This document shows, piece after piece, positions 1 to 7,965 of a stretch of DNA of 64,000 nt. Within the stretch, counting starts at the first letter, position 1. Every line of letters starts with the position of its first letter. A program made the translations under genes and the position numbers. Below the pieces are notes generated by a model. That model was not told the DNA's origin and did not search any database. It saw only the letters and a list, made by a program, of their open reading frames with translations. The stretch is from Poseidonibacter lekithochrous (GTDB lineage: Bacteria; Campylobacterota; Campylobacteria; Campylobacterales; Arcobacteraceae): contig NZ_JAHKQT010000023.1 in the NCBI RefSeq assembly GCF_018861145.1, forward strand, positions 124,001 to 188,000, given 5' to 3'.

Positions 1-477
1 TATACTGCAAAAGTTGCAGGAACTGAAAGAGGTATTACTGAACCAGTTGCTACATTCTCTTCTTGTTTTGGAGAAGCATTTTTACCTTTAAATCCTACAG
101 TTTATGCTGAACTTTTAGGTCAAAAAATTGACAGACATAATGTAAATGTTTATTTTGTTAATACAGGATGGACAGGTGGAGCTTATGGTGTTGGAAAAAG
201 AATGAGTATTAAAAATACTAGAGCTTGTATTAATGGAATCCTTGATGGTTCAATAGAAAATTCTGAGTTCGAAACGTTACCAGTTTTTAATTTAAAAATT
301 CCAAAAACACTAGTTGGTGTTGAAACAGAAGTTTTAAATCCTAGAAATACATGGGCTGATAAATCTGAATATGATGAGACTACTAAGAAATTAGCTGGTA
401 TGTATATTGAAAACTTTAAAAAATACTTAACTTTAGAAAGTGAATATGATTTCACAGCTGCAGGACCAACTTTATAA
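1..477 (+). CDS. pckA: phosphoenolpyruvate carboxykinase (ATP), C-terminal part
   Basis: Open from the first base, so only the last 158 residues of a protein usually about 520-540 residues long are visible. They read as the C-terminal domain of ATP-dependent PEP carboxykinase, with the conserved stretches [23 protein letters not shown] and [16 protein letters not shown]. In this family the enzyme converts oxaloacetate plus ATP to PEP and CO2 in the cytoplasm, the entry step of gluconeogenesis. The gene ends in TAA and is followed by a clear terminator. Nothing unusual is seen in the visible part. Confidence 0.95.
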   Translation, partial: YTAKVAGTERGITEPVATFSSCFGEAFLPLNPTVYAELLGQKIDRHNVNVYFVNTGWTGGAYGVGKRMSIKNTRACINGILDGSIENSEFETLPVFNLKIPKTLVGVETEVLNPRNTWADKSEYDETTKKLAGMYIENFKKYLTLESEYDFTAAGPTL

Positions 478-510
478 GATACATTTTTTCTAATAAAGTT
501 TACTGTTGAG

Positions 511-541
511 AGGAGTGAATTAGATTTCACTCCTTTTTTTT
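511..541 (+). terminator. rho-independent terminator after pckA
   Basis: A perfect 9-bp stem (AGGAGTGAA at 511-519 with TTCACTCCT at 526-534), a 6-nt loop and a run of T to 541. It lies 33 bases after the pckA stop and faces the converging end of ribBA. Confidence 0.85.
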
Positions 542-568
542 TAACTTATAAATAGACAAATAGAGTTA

Positions 569-1600
569 TTAACACTCTATTTGTATTTCTTCAATTATTT
601 CTAAACCAAAGCCATTTAATCCAACAAATGAATGTTTTCCACCACTTGTCATAAGTTTGATTTGTTTGATATTTAATGAATTAAGTATTTGTGCACCTAT
701 TCCATAATCTTTTTGAGATTCTTTTGATTGCATATCATCACTTAAAAATATTAATATTCCACTTTTTGATTGAAGGAAATTAATAGTTTTTAACATTGAA
801 TGAAGTTTCTCATCATTTAAAAACAGTTTTATATCAGGAATTGTTGTATGAAACTTAACATGTGTAACTTCACTTAACTCTCCAAATACAATTACAGTAT
901 GAATATTTCCAATATGATCTTCAAACTCTTTTTTTATAGCTTTAGATCCAAAGAATGTAATCTCTTCTCTAGAAATATTTTCTACAAGATTTTCATGTGA
1001 TAATCGATATTCAACTAAATCAGAAATATAAATTTGTTTCATAGTATGTTTTTTAGCAAAAATATCTAAATCATCACGTCTAGCCATTGTTCCATCTTCT
1101 TTCATGATTTCACAAATTACAGCTTCACCATTTAATCCTGCTAATTTACATAAATCAACACTTCCTTCAGTATGACCAGTTCTAACAAGTACTCCACCAT
1201 CTTTTGCAATTAATGGGAATATATGTCCAGGACGTACTAGTTCTTGTGCTTTTGAAATAGGATTAGCTAAAATTCTAATAGTGTCGTCTCTCTCCCCTGC
1301 ACTAATTCCAGTTAAAGCATTAACTGCATCAACAGATACCGTAAATGCAGTTTCATAAGATGATGTGTTTGAACTAACCATTGGATTTAAATCTAATTTA
1401 TTTGCAGTTTCTTTTGTAACTGATACACAAATTAAACCTTTGGCATGAGTTGCCATAAAATTTACTTTTTCAGGAGTACTTAATGCCGCCGCATAAACTA
1501 AATCACCCTCATTTTCTCTATCTTCATCATCAAGCATAATAACCATATTACCTTTTTGAATCTCTATAATTGCTTCTTTTACTCTTTGTATTGCATTCAT
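569..1600 (-). CDS. ribBA: DHBP synthase with degenerate GTP cyclohydrolase II-like C-terminal domain
   Basis: 343 residues. The N-terminal half (about 1-205) is 3,4-dihydroxy-2-butanone-4-phosphate synthase: DDEDRENEGDL near residue 24, a conserved GHTEGSVDL and ARRDDL. It converts ribulose 5-phosphate into the four-carbon riboflavin precursor. The C-terminal half aligns in place with GTP cyclohydrolase II but lacks the zinc cysteines (C-x10-C-x-C) and the GRNIGL stretch, so it is very unlikely to make the pyrimidine precursor. A complete stand-alone RibA lies at 18844-19419 and presumably supplies that activity. The gene is transcribed alone, away from the tRNA operon. Confidence 0.93.
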   Translation of the reverse strand: MNAIQRVKEAIIEIQKGNMVIMLDDEDRENEGDLVYAAALSTPEKVNFMATHAKGLICVSVTKETANKLDLNPMVSSNTSSYETAFTVSVDAVNALTGISAGERDDTIRILANPISKAQELVRPGHIFPLIAKDGGVLVRTGHTEGSVDLCKLAGLNGEAVICEIMKEDGTMARRDDLDIFAKKHTMKQIYISDLVEYRLSHENLVENISREEITFFGSKAIKKEFEDHIGNIHTVIVFGELSEVTHVKFHTTIPDIKLFLNDEKLHSMLKTINFLQSKSGILIFLSDDMQSKESQKDYGIGAQILNSLNIKQIKLMTSGGKHSFVGLNGFGLEIIEEIQIEC

Positions 1601-1673
1601 TTTTCTTCTTTTTCTATAGTATTTAATATTTTTATTATTATATCAAAAATATTGAAATTTAATCTAAAAGCTC

Positions 1674-1702
1674 TTGACAAAAATATGCTTTTTTACTATA
1701 AT
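1674..1702 (+). promoter_or_regulatory. consensus sigma-70 promoter of tRNA operon
   Basis: TTGACA at 1674-1679 and TATAAT at 1697-1702, separated by exactly 17 bp and starting 46 bp before the first tRNA. Both hexamers match consensus fully, which fits the high expression expected of a stable-RNA operon. Confidence 0.85.
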
Positions 1703-1719
1703 TTCGGCACTTAAACGAT

Positions 1720-1794
1720 TGGGGTATCGCCAAGTGGTAAGGCAACGGCTTTTGGTGCCGTCATTCGAAGGTTCGAATCCTTCTACCCCATCCA
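1720..1794 (+). tRNA. tRNA-Gln (TTG)
   Basis: Cloverleaf with a TGGGGTA/TACCCCA acceptor stem, anticodon stem ACGGC/GCCGT around the loop TTTTGGT (anticodon TTG), a T-arm with GGTTCGAATCC and an encoded CCA. First gene of a four-tRNA operon. Confidence 0.95.
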
Positions 1795-1811
1795 TAAGTA
1801 GATTTATTGAT

Positions 1812-1888
<77 letters not shown>

Positions 1889-1902
1889 ATTAAATGTGTT
1901 AA

Positions 1903-1979
1903 GTCAAGGTAGCTCAGCTGGCTAGAGCGCTGGTCTCATAAGCCGGAGGTCGAGGGTTCGAGTCCCTCTCTTGACACCA
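1903..1979 (+). tRNA. tRNA with CAT anticodon, probably elongator Met
   Basis: Cloverleaf with a GTCAAGG/(T)CTTGAC acceptor stem, a normally paired first base pair, D-arm TAGCTCAGCTGGCTAGAGC, anticodon loop CTCATAA and encoded CCA. Full pairing at position 1 rules out an initiator. An Ile2 tRNA, which is read after lysidine modification of CAT, cannot be excluded by eye. Confidence 0.88.
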
Positions 1980-2017
1980 CTTTATTTATACACTTAATTC
2001 TTATTTTTAGAATTTAT

Positions 2018-2095
2018 GCTGGTGTAGCTCAGCTTGGCTAGAGCAGCTGATTTGTAATCAGCAGGTCGGGGGTTCAAGTCCCTTCACCAGCTCCA
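2018..2095 (+). tRNA. tRNA-Thr (TGT)
   Basis: GCTGGTG/CACCAGC acceptor stem, anticodon stem GCTGA/TCAGC around TTTGTAA (anticodon TGT), T-arm GGTTCAAGTCC, discriminator T and encoded CCA. Last gene of the tRNA operon; it ends 13 bp from the converging lipoprotein gene. Confidence 0.94.
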
Positions 2096-2108
2096 CTAAT
2101 CAAAACTT

Positions 2109-2306
2109 TTATTTCATTAATTCATCAGTTGTTTCTTTTGTTCCATTATAAATGCTTGATGAAGTATCTTTTGTAGCTTCCCATGATTGTGAAGACAAGT
2201 CTTTAATAACTTCCCATGCTGTTGAAGTATCTTGCTTTATTCCTGTCCATGTAGCACATGATGAAAAAAACAATGAACATAAAATTAAAAATAAATATTT
2301 TTTCAT
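2109..2306 (-). CDS. small predicted lipoprotein (65 aa)
   Basis: A short positively charged start (MKKY), a hydrophobic stretch and the lipobox FFSSC at about residues 13-17 indicate a lipoprotein of about 49 mature residues. The mature part contains two similar segments of the type SxxWExxKD (about residues 29-36 and 41-47), rich in Ser, Thr and acidic residues, so likely a short repeated helix. It sits 9 bp downstream of another lipoprotein gene on the same strand, so the two are probably cotranscribed. I do not recognise the family; its function is unknown. Confidence 0.75.
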   Translation of the reverse strand: MKKYLFLILCSLFFSSCATWTGIKQDTSTAWEVIKDLSSQSWEATKDTSSSIYNGTKETTDELMK

Positions 2307-2315
2307 TTAATTAGC

Positions 2316-2657
2316 CTATTGATTTGGATTTTCAAAGAATACATATGTAGAATAATCAGAAACTTCAAAATAAACTTTTTTCTCATTTGCATCTTTTTTT
2401 GAGTTAAGATTTTCGTCTAAAATACCATAACCATATCTATATGCTCTTGATTCTGTTCCATCTGTTGAAAGAGCAGTTGAAAGTTTATCAATTTTTATAA
2501 ATCTTTTTATTAGTTTTTCGCCGGCATAAACTTCCATAACACCATTTACACCTGTCCAGTTTTGTAAGTATCTATTTATTTTGTTTTGTTTTTCTTCACA
2601 ACCATTTATAAATAATGCTGCAGCAACTAGTGATATAGTTAATAAGCTTTTTTTCAC
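2316..2657 (-). CDS. predicted lipoprotein (113 aa), unknown function
   Basis: Signal peptide MKKSLLTISLVAAALFINGC with the lipobox INGC at residues 17-20, then about 93 mature residues containing a charged central segment and a Tyr-rich tail (YRYGYG, YSTYVFF). First gene of a two-gene unit with the 65-residue lipoprotein. The second half could form a small beta-rich domain, but I recognise no family. Likely anchored in the cell envelope. Confidence 0.75.
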   Translation of the reverse strand: MKKSLLTISLVAAALFINGCEEKQNKINRYLQNWTGVNGVMEVYAGEKLIKRFIKIDKLSTALSTDGTESRAYRYGYGILDENLNSKKDANEKKVYFEVSDYSTYVFFENPNQ

Positions 2658-2764
2658 TCTACATTCCTTTTTATTATCAAAATCATAAAGTTAGTTTGAT
2701 TTCTTAGTTTTTTATGTATTAATATGAGGAATTATATCTTTATACTACTTATATATTACTATTC

Positions 2765-3745
2765 TTAATCTACTATTTTTACTAAATATCTACCTACTGC
2801 CTTTCCTTCAAGTAATTTGGCATAAGCTTCTTTAATTTCATTAAGCCCTATTTCATTTGTAAGGTTTTCTACTGTATCTACTTTAAAATCACTAGCAATT
2901 TTTTCCCACGCTGCAATTTTCTTTTCAATTTTAGCTTCAACTGAATCAATACCAATTAATCTTACTCCTCTTAAAATAAAAGGGAATACATTTGTATTTA
3001 ATTCATGAGATGAAGTTAATCCACAACAAGTTGCAACACCATCATATTTAATATATTTTAAAGCATTTGCTAATATCTCACCACCTACTGTATCAATTAC
3101 ACCAGCATATTTCTCACCCATCATTGGTTTTATAGATTGTTCATTAAAATCATTTCTTAAAATAACTTCATTAGCACCAATTTCTTTTAAGAAAGGAATT
3201 TTTTCTTCTTTTCCCGAAATAGCTATTACATTAAAACCTAATTTATTTAAAATTGAAACTGAAATTGATCCAACACCACCTGTAGCACCTGTAACTAGTA
3301 TATCCCCTGATGTAACACCATTAGAAAGTAATTCATTTATTGATAAAGCAGCTGTAAGACCTGCTGTTCCATACGTCATAATTTCTTTATCTGAAATACC
3401 TTTTGGCATTTTAGCAACCCATGATGCTGGAACTTTAACATATTCAGCATGTCCACCATTTGTATTCATACCCATATCATAACCTGTAACTAAAACTTTA
3501 TCACCTTTAGCAAAATTACTTGAATTTGATTCTTCAATTGAACCAGTTACATCAATACCAGTTACATGCGGAAAAACTCTTGTTACACCTGGATTTCCAA
3601 CTGAACTTAATGCATCTTTAAAATTTAAAGATGAGTAAGTTACTTTTATTAATACTTCATTATCTTCAATATTTGGAACTTCAATATCTTGAACACCTGA
3701 TTTGAATTTTCTATCTTCTAATTTCTCTACTATATATGCTTTCAT
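2765..3745 (-). CDS. YhdH/AcuI-type quinone oxidoreductase (MDR family)
   Basis: 326 residues, the usual length of the YhdH/YhfP/AcuI branch of medium-chain reductases, whose studied members reduce acryloyl-CoA with NADPH. Visible marks: an N-terminal GroES-like domain (YSSLNFKDAL, HVTGIDVTGSI), the nucleotide-binding motif VTGATGGVGS, then RGVRLIGIDS and a terminal GKAVGRYLVK. No zinc-binding cysteines are seen, as expected for this branch. It diverges from an HxlR regulator with an operator-like repeat between them, and an enoyl-CoA hydratase follows the regulator. This suggests inducible short-chain acyl-CoA or electrophile metabolism; substrate unproven. Confidence 0.85.
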   Translation of the reverse strand: MKAYIVEKLEDRKFKSGVQDIEVPNIEDNEVLIKVTYSSLNFKDALSSVGNPGVTRVFPHVTGIDVTGSIEESNSSNFAKGDKVLVTGYDMGMNTNGGHAEYVKVPASWVAKMPKGISDKEIMTYGTAGLTAALSINELLSNGVTSGDILVTGATGGVGSISVSILNKLGFNVIAISGKEEKIPFLKEIGANEVILRNDFNEQSIKPMMGEKYAGVIDTVGGEILANALKYIKYDGVATCCGLTSSHELNTNVFPFILRGVRLIGIDSVEAKIEKKIAAWEKIASDFKVDTVENLTNEIGLNEIKEAYAKLLEGKAVGRYLVKIVD

Positions 3746-3818
3746 TTTATCTCCAATAATTTTATAATTTTATTTACTTATGCTGAAATTTTAGCTAAAA
3801 TATAACTAATGAGCAAGA

Positions 3819-3854
3819 ACTTACTAATAAGATACATACTTACTAAAAAGATAC
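3819..3854 (+). repeat. 17-bp tandem repeat, candidate HxlR operator
   Basis: ACTTACTAATAAGATAC at 3819-3835 is repeated as ACTTACTAAAAAGATAC at 3838-3854, with one mismatch and a 19-bp period. The repeats end just upstream of the regulator start and lie in the divergent promoter region shared with the AcuI-like gene, where an autoregulatory binding site would be expected. Confidence 0.55.
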
Positions 3855-3867
3855 TATGGAGTTTAAA

Positions 3868-4212
3868 ATGACAAAAAAGATTAATCAAAATATTGAAGAA
3901 AAAATAGAAAAATGTCCTGTAGAAACAGCACTTGATGTATTAGCAGGTAAGTGGAAAATACTTATTTTATGGTATTTAAGAGCTGAAACTAAAAGATTTA
4001 ATGAATTACAAAAATCACTTCCAAGAACAACTCAAAAGATGTTAATACAAAAATTAAGAGAGTTAGAAAAAGATGGAATTGTTCATCGTGAAGTTTATCC
4101 TGTAGTACCACCAAAGGTTGAATATTCTTTAACCAAATATGGTGAAACTTTAAAACCTATAATAAAACAACTTTATTTATGGGGTGAAATTCATAAAAAT
4201 GAACACACATAA
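3868..4212 (+). CDS. HxlR-family winged-helix transcriptional regulator
   Basis: 114 residues from the ATG at 3868, chosen because GGAG (3858-3861) lies 6 nt upstream; an in-frame ATG at 3856 would add four residues but has no good ribosome site. Hallmarks of HxlR/MarR-like regulators: [15 protein letters not shown] with its Cys near the N-terminus (possible redox or electrophile sensor), then LWYLR, a recognition helix with [15 protein letters not shown] and the wing [10 protein letters not shown]. It diverges from the reductase and precedes an enoyl-CoA hydratase by 24 bp, so it probably controls both. Confidence 0.9.
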   Translation: MTKKINQNIEEKIEKCPVETALDVLAGKWKILILWYLRAETKRFNELQKSLPRTTQKMLIQKLRELEKDGIVHREVYPVVPPKVEYSLTKYGETLKPIIKQLYLWGEIHKNEHT

Positions 4213-4236
4213 ATATTATTTAAGAAAGGAAAACAA

Positions 4237-5016
4237 ATGAAATATAAAAATATCCTTGTTGAAAAGAAAAATACTAGTGTTGGATTAATTACTTTAAATA
4301 GACCTAAGGCTTATAATGCATTATCATCTGCTTTAATAAGTGAAGTTTCAGATGCAGTTAAGAAATTTGAAGAAGATAATAATATTGGTGCAATTGTATT
4401 AACAGGTGGAGATAAAGTTTTTGCAGCAGGTGCAGATATAAAAGAATTATCTGAATTAGATTTTGTAACTGCTTATACTAGTGAATATATAACAAAAAAT
4501 TGGCAGGCTTTGGAAAAACATAAAAAACCAATAATTGCTGCTGTCTCAGGTGTAGCACTTGGTGGTGGCTGTGAATTAGCTTTAATGTGTGACATAATTA
4601 TTTGTGATACAAGTGCAAAGTTTGGACAACCTGAAATAAAATTGGGTACTATGCCAGGAATTGGAGGAACTCAAAGACTTGTTCGTATAATTGGAAAATC
4701 TAAAGCTATGCAAATGTGTTTAACTGGTGATATGATAAATGCTCAGGAAGCAAAAAATTATAATTTGGTTGCCGATGTTTTTAAAGAAGGAACAGTTTTA
4801 GAAGAAGCTATATTAATGGCTGAAAAGATTTCTAGAATGTCTCAACCTATAGTAAGATTAATAAAAGAATCTATTAATAATGCATATGAAACAACACTTC
4901 AAGCTGGATTAGAAAGTGAAAGAAAGTATTTTTATACAACATTTAATTTAGAAGATAAAACAGAAGGAATGAATGCATTTATTGAAAAGAGAAAAGCAAA
5001 GTTTATAAATAAATAA
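4237..5016 (+). CDS. enoyl-CoA hydratase/isomerase (crotonase family)
   Basis: 259 residues, typical of a single-domain crotonase. LNRPKAYNALS lies near the start; the oxyanion-hole segment AAGADIKEL, then ALGGGCELALMCD and FGQPEIKLG provide the two catalytic Glu residues of hydratases. The tail EGMNAFIEKRKAKF is the usual end. It hydrates 2-enoyl-CoA to 3-hydroxyacyl-CoA in fatty-acid or short-chain acid breakdown. It follows the HxlR regulator by 24 bp with AGGAAA as ribosome site, probably as one transcript. Confidence 0.93.
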   Translation: MKYKNILVEKKNTSVGLITLNRPKAYNALSSALISEVSDAVKKFEEDNNIGAIVLTGGDKVFAAGADIKELSELDFVTAYTSEYITKNWQALEKHKKPIIAAVSGVALGGGCELALMCDIIICDTSAKFGQPEIKLGTMPGIGGTQRLVRIIGKSKAMQMCLTGDMINAQEAKNYNLVADVFKEGTVLEEAILMAEKISRMSQPIVRLIKESINNAYETTLQAGLESERKYFYTTFNLEDKTEGMNAFIEKRKAKFINK

Positions 5017-5060
5017 TATAAATAATAGCTATTTAATAATTGTTATTAAATAAAATAATT

Positions 5061-5085
5061 ATATAGGATAACTCTTATCCTATAT
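5061..5085. other. 10-bp stem-loop after enoyl-CoA hydratase
   Basis: ATATAGGATA (5061-5070) pairs perfectly with TATCCTATAT (5076-5085) around a 5-nt loop. There is no T-run after it, so it could be a weak terminator for the upstream operon or part of the leader architecture of the next gene. Confidence 0.5.
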
Positions 5086-5098
5086 TGATTCGAATCAA
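5085..5098. promoter_or_regulatory. perfect FNR-type box upstream of chemotaxis receptor
   Basis: TTGATTCGAATCAA is a perfect 14-bp palindrome and matches the FNR consensus TTGAT-N4-ATCAA at all ten defined positions. It lies 56 bp before the receptor start codon, with AT-rich -10-like hexamers about 20-30 bp downstream. Regulation by a Crp/Fnr-family protein is inferred from the match alone. Confidence 0.6.
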
Positions 5099-5124
5099 GT
5101 TAAATTCTTCCTTATTTAAATAAA

Positions 5125-5147
5125 CTCCTATTTCTAAATAATAGGAG
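5125..5147 (+). promoter_or_regulatory. hairpin sequestering the Shine-Dalgarno site of the receptor gene
   Basis: CTCCTAT (5125-5131) pairs with ATAGGAG (5141-5147). The 3' arm contains the GGAG ribosome site (5144-5147), which sits 6 nt before the ATG at 5154. If it forms in the mRNA, translation initiation would be reduced, allowing control by a trans factor, small RNA or temperature. Confidence 0.5.
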
Positions 5148-5153
5148 CTACAT

Positions 5154-6572
5154 ATGTTTAAATTAAAATCATTATATTTAAGAATGACCATAGTACATTT
5201 AATTGGAATAATTCTTCTTCCCATAAATGCAATTTTTTTTACAGAAAATTCAATTTCCCAATTGATTCAAATAATAATAGCATTAGCATTAATTGTCCAT
5301 GAATTAGATGAAAGAAAAAATGGAAATCACTTATCAAAAGAATTAATCAAATTTTTAAAAAATATGGATAATAAAGATGTAACATTAGAAATTAATACAT
5401 CAATGTCAAGTGAGTATTGCGAAATTAAAGATGTTATAGATAAAAGAGAAAAACAACTTCTTGCTAAGGAAAAAGAAGAATCACTTTTAATTCAAGAGGC
5501 AAAATTAGTTATGAGTAAAGTTAAGCATGGTAAATACACTGATATTATTAAATCTAAAACATCAAATCCATCATTAGAAGAGTTTAAAGAAAGTGTAAAT
5601 GATATGATTATTGAAACAAAACAACACTTTTCTTCAATAAATAATATATTAGATAAATATACAAATTATAAGTATATAGAGGAGTTATCTCTTAATGGAA
5701 TAACTCAAGATAGTGAATTAAAGCTTTTAGTAAGTGCTATAAATAAGTTAAAAGAAGCAATTACGCAAATGTTATTAGAGAATAAAACTAATGGAGTAAC
5801 ACTACAAGATTCATCTGAAATATTATTAGGTAATGTAGATAAATTAAATAAATCTTCAAATGCTGCAGCAATTAGTTTAAAAAATACAGCAATTGTATTA
5901 AATGAAATTACACAAAATGTAACTAAAACATCAATGCAGACAACAGAAATGTCAGGACTTGCAACTGCGGTTATTAACTCTGCAAAAGAAGGACAAGAAT
6001 TGGCATTTAAAACAAACTATGCAATGGATGAAATAAATGAACAAGTTAGTGCTATTAAAGACTCAATCTCTGTTATTGATCAAATTGCTTTTCAAACAAA
6101 TATACTTTCACTTAATGCTGCTGTTGAGGCCGCAACTGCTGGTGAAGCTGGTAAAGGATTTGCCGTTGTAGCTCAAGAGGTAAGAAATCTTGCAAATAAA
6201 AGTACTGAAGCAGCAAAAGAAATCAAACATCTTGTTGCGTCAGCAAATCTAAAAACAAATGAAGGTAAAACAATAGCAAATGATATGATAGAAGGATACA
6301 GCTGTTTAAATACAGATATAGATAAAACGATTGATATTATAAATGATGTGGCAAATACTTCAAAAGAACAGCAAATAGGTATTGTTAAGATTAATGATGC
6401 AGTGAGAATTTTAGAAGAACAAATTCAAGCTAATACTGAAGTTTCATCTCAAGCAAATAGTATCGCAGAGAAAACTTCACTTATTGCCAATACTATTGTT
6501 GATACTGCAAACGAGAAAGATTTTGAGGGAAAAGATAGTATTTCTTGTAACAGATGTGTTCAGGTAAAATAG
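5154..6572 (+). CDS. methyl-accepting chemotaxis protein without large periplasmic domain
   Basis: 472 residues. Two hydrophobic segments near the start (about residues 11-27 and 33-49) with almost no loop between them, then a cytoplasmic linker (50-215) containing a long charged helix, and a C-terminal signalling domain whose conserved hairpin tip reads [20 protein letters not shown] followed by [15 protein letters not shown]. There is no canonical HAMP and no C-terminal pentapeptide for CheR; the protein ends SCNRCVQVK. The layout suggests detection of an internal or membrane cue, such as redox or energy state, rather than an external ligand. The upstream FNR-type box fits that idea but does not prove it. 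Confidence 0.9.
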   Translation: MFKLKSLYLRMTIVHLIGIILLPINAIFFTENSISQLIQIIIALALIVHELDERKNGNHLSKELIKFLKNMDNKDVTLEINTSMSSEYCEIKDVIDKREKQLLAKEKEESLLIQEAKLVMSKVKHGKYTDIIKSKTSNPSLEEFKESVNDMIIETKQHFSSINNILDKYTNYKYIEELSLNGITQDSELKLLVSAINKLKEAITQMLLENKTNGVTLQDSSEILLGNVDKLNKSSNAAAISLKNTAIVLNEITQNVTKTSMQTTEMSGLATAVINSAKEGQELAFKTNYAMDEINEQVSAIKDSISVIDQIAFQTNILSLNAAVEAATAGEAGKGFAVVAQEVRNLANKSTEAAKEIKHLVASANLKTNEGKTIANDMIEGYSCLNTDIDKTIDIINDVANTSKEQQIGIVKINDAVRILEEQIQANTEVSSQANSIAEKTSLIANTIVDTANEKDFEGKDSISCNRCVQVK

Positions 6573-6575
6573 AAA

Positions 6576-7205
6576 ATGGATTTAAAGTCGAAAAGTATTA
6601 AAGCACTATAAATTTAATGACAGCGATGCAAAAGTATTAAATGATATAAAATATATCACTTCTAAATATACAGAAGAATTACTAAAAGGATTTTATGAGT
6701 TTATTTTTGAGTTTGATCATGCAAAAATGTTTCTACACAATAATGAAATTTTAAAAAGACATGAAATAGGGATTAAAGATTGGTATTTGAGTCTTTTTTT
6801 TAGATATATTAACTATTGCATATAGAGAAGAAGAACAAAGTAAATTAGTTGATGAGATTCTATTTTTGAAGAATGATGCATTTAATTTGCATAAAAGAGT
6901 TTTCTATTGTAGAAGAGTTAGCTTCAACAGTAAGAGAATATGGATGTAAAATTGCAATTATGGAAAATATATTGAAATTAAAACCAGAGATTATTAAAAT
7001 TGATGGCTCTTTAATAAAAGACATTGATACCTCTGTAGAATCTAAAATGATAGTAAAAAGTATAATAAGTATGTCTAAAGAGTTAAAGGCAAAAACAGTA
7101 GCTGAATATGTTCATTCAGAAGAAGTTTTTAAAACTGTTAAAAATTTAGGTGTAGATTTTTTACAAGGTTTATATTTAAGAAAACTACAGAGATTTATTA
7201 ACTAG
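6576..7205 (+). pseudogene. decayed globin-sensor / EAL-domain protein
   Basis: Starts with MDLKSKSIK, then a one-base frameshift leads into a clear sensor-globin segment (6601-6801; KFNDSDAKVL, YEFIFEFDHAKMFL, HEIGIKDWYLSLFF). Further shifts lead into the C-terminal half of an EAL phosphodiesterase (about 6900-7190: KPEIIKIDGSLIKDI, KTVAEYVHSEE, GVDFLQGLYL). The DDFGSGYSN active-site segment, the middle of the protein and the EAL motif itself are deleted. The original was presumably a globin-coupled oxygen or NO sensor that degraded c-di-GMP. A 110-residue open frame (6873-7205) remains but is not a functional enzyme. Confidence 0.75.
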
Positions 7206-7229
7206 CCTCTTTATTCGCTCTAAAGGATA

Positions 7230-7418
7230 TATGTCGATGAGATAGGATTAGATTATTCAGGTATTACAAAAAGAACTATTTCTAAAATTGAAAATGGTTT
7301 TATAGATGAAGTTGGTATAAAAAAAGTTGAAGTAGTTTTAGATTTACTAGGACAAGAGTTTTTATTGCGTTTAAAAGGAAGGCCTAAAACATTAGAGGAG
7401 CTTCAAGATGAACAATGA
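7230..7418 (+). pseudogene. truncated hipB-like antitoxin
   Basis: A frame of 62 codons with no start, encoding the second half of a HipB/Xre helix-turn-helix protein: TKRTISKIENG, a recognition-helix region, and then KGRPKTLEELQDE, the usual tail of HipB proteins encoded before HipA. The N-terminal part of the helix-turn-helix is lost. It overlaps the start of the hipA remnant by 11 nt, preserving the ancestral operon structure. Confidence 0.65.
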
Positions 7419-7785
7419 TTTAAAAGTATTTATTAATAAAACCCATAGTGGAACTTTATCTTTTGAAAATGAACAATATGTTTTTAACTATAAAGAATCA
7501 GCAAATGATGTTGTAAGTCCTACTATGCCAATTAGAAGTGCTAGTTGGAATAGTAAAAAGCTTCACCCTATTTTTCAAATGATAATGACTTTGAGAATTC
7601 ATCTCTTGCTCCAATTTATGATGTAATTACTACTACTATTTATCTAAAAAACGACATCCCTACCCTAAGACTTAGTGATGGTAAAAACTTATAAAACCTT
7701 TCCTAAACAAAGTTGTGCACTATCAAATAGTGAATACAATTTAATACTTGAAGAATGCAAAGAAACTATTATTAAAACTAAATAA
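7408..7785 (+). pseudogene. hipA-like toxin kinase remnant with large internal deletion
   Basis: Begins with the HipA N-terminal domain (LKVFINKTHSGTLSFEN, SPTMPIRSASW) up to about residue 56. It then jumps, out of frame, to the C-terminal part (SSLAPIYDVITTTIYLK, DIPTLRLSDGK), followed after another stop by a last helix up to a TAA at 7783-7785. The kinase core with the catalytic Asp is missing, probably some 250 residues compared with full-length HipA proteins. The remnant cannot phosphorylate its usual target, glutamyl-tRNA synthetase. Confidence 0.7.
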
Positions 7786-7797
7786 GAAATCAAGTAA

Positions 7798-7965
7798 TTT
7801 CAACAAGAACAGCCAGATGTACAAGAATTTTTAGAAGCTGAAATTGAATTAGACAGAATTGAAGAAAAGTTGGAATCAAAATATCCAGAAGATATACTCA
7901 GAGTTATTTACACAACAAATAATATAGAATCAGTTTATTGACAGTTTAGAAAACTCATAACTTAA
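7798..7965 (+). pseudogene. IS256-family transposase fragment
   Basis: A conceptual frame with one internal stop contains FLEAEIELDRIEEKLESKYP, then ILRVIYTTNNIES and QFRKLIT. The IYTTN-IES/RQFRK block is the signature near the C-terminus of IS256 (mutator-like) transposases. The segment between KYP and the RxIYTTN block is shortened, so this copy too carries an internal deletion. It marks a former insertion site beside the hipBA remnant. Confidence 0.65.

Noticed and set aside
6873-7205. Intact small EAL-domain protein
   Set aside because: It lacks the EAL motif and the DDFGSGYSN loop and continues a frameshifted longer gene, so it is called a pseudogene.
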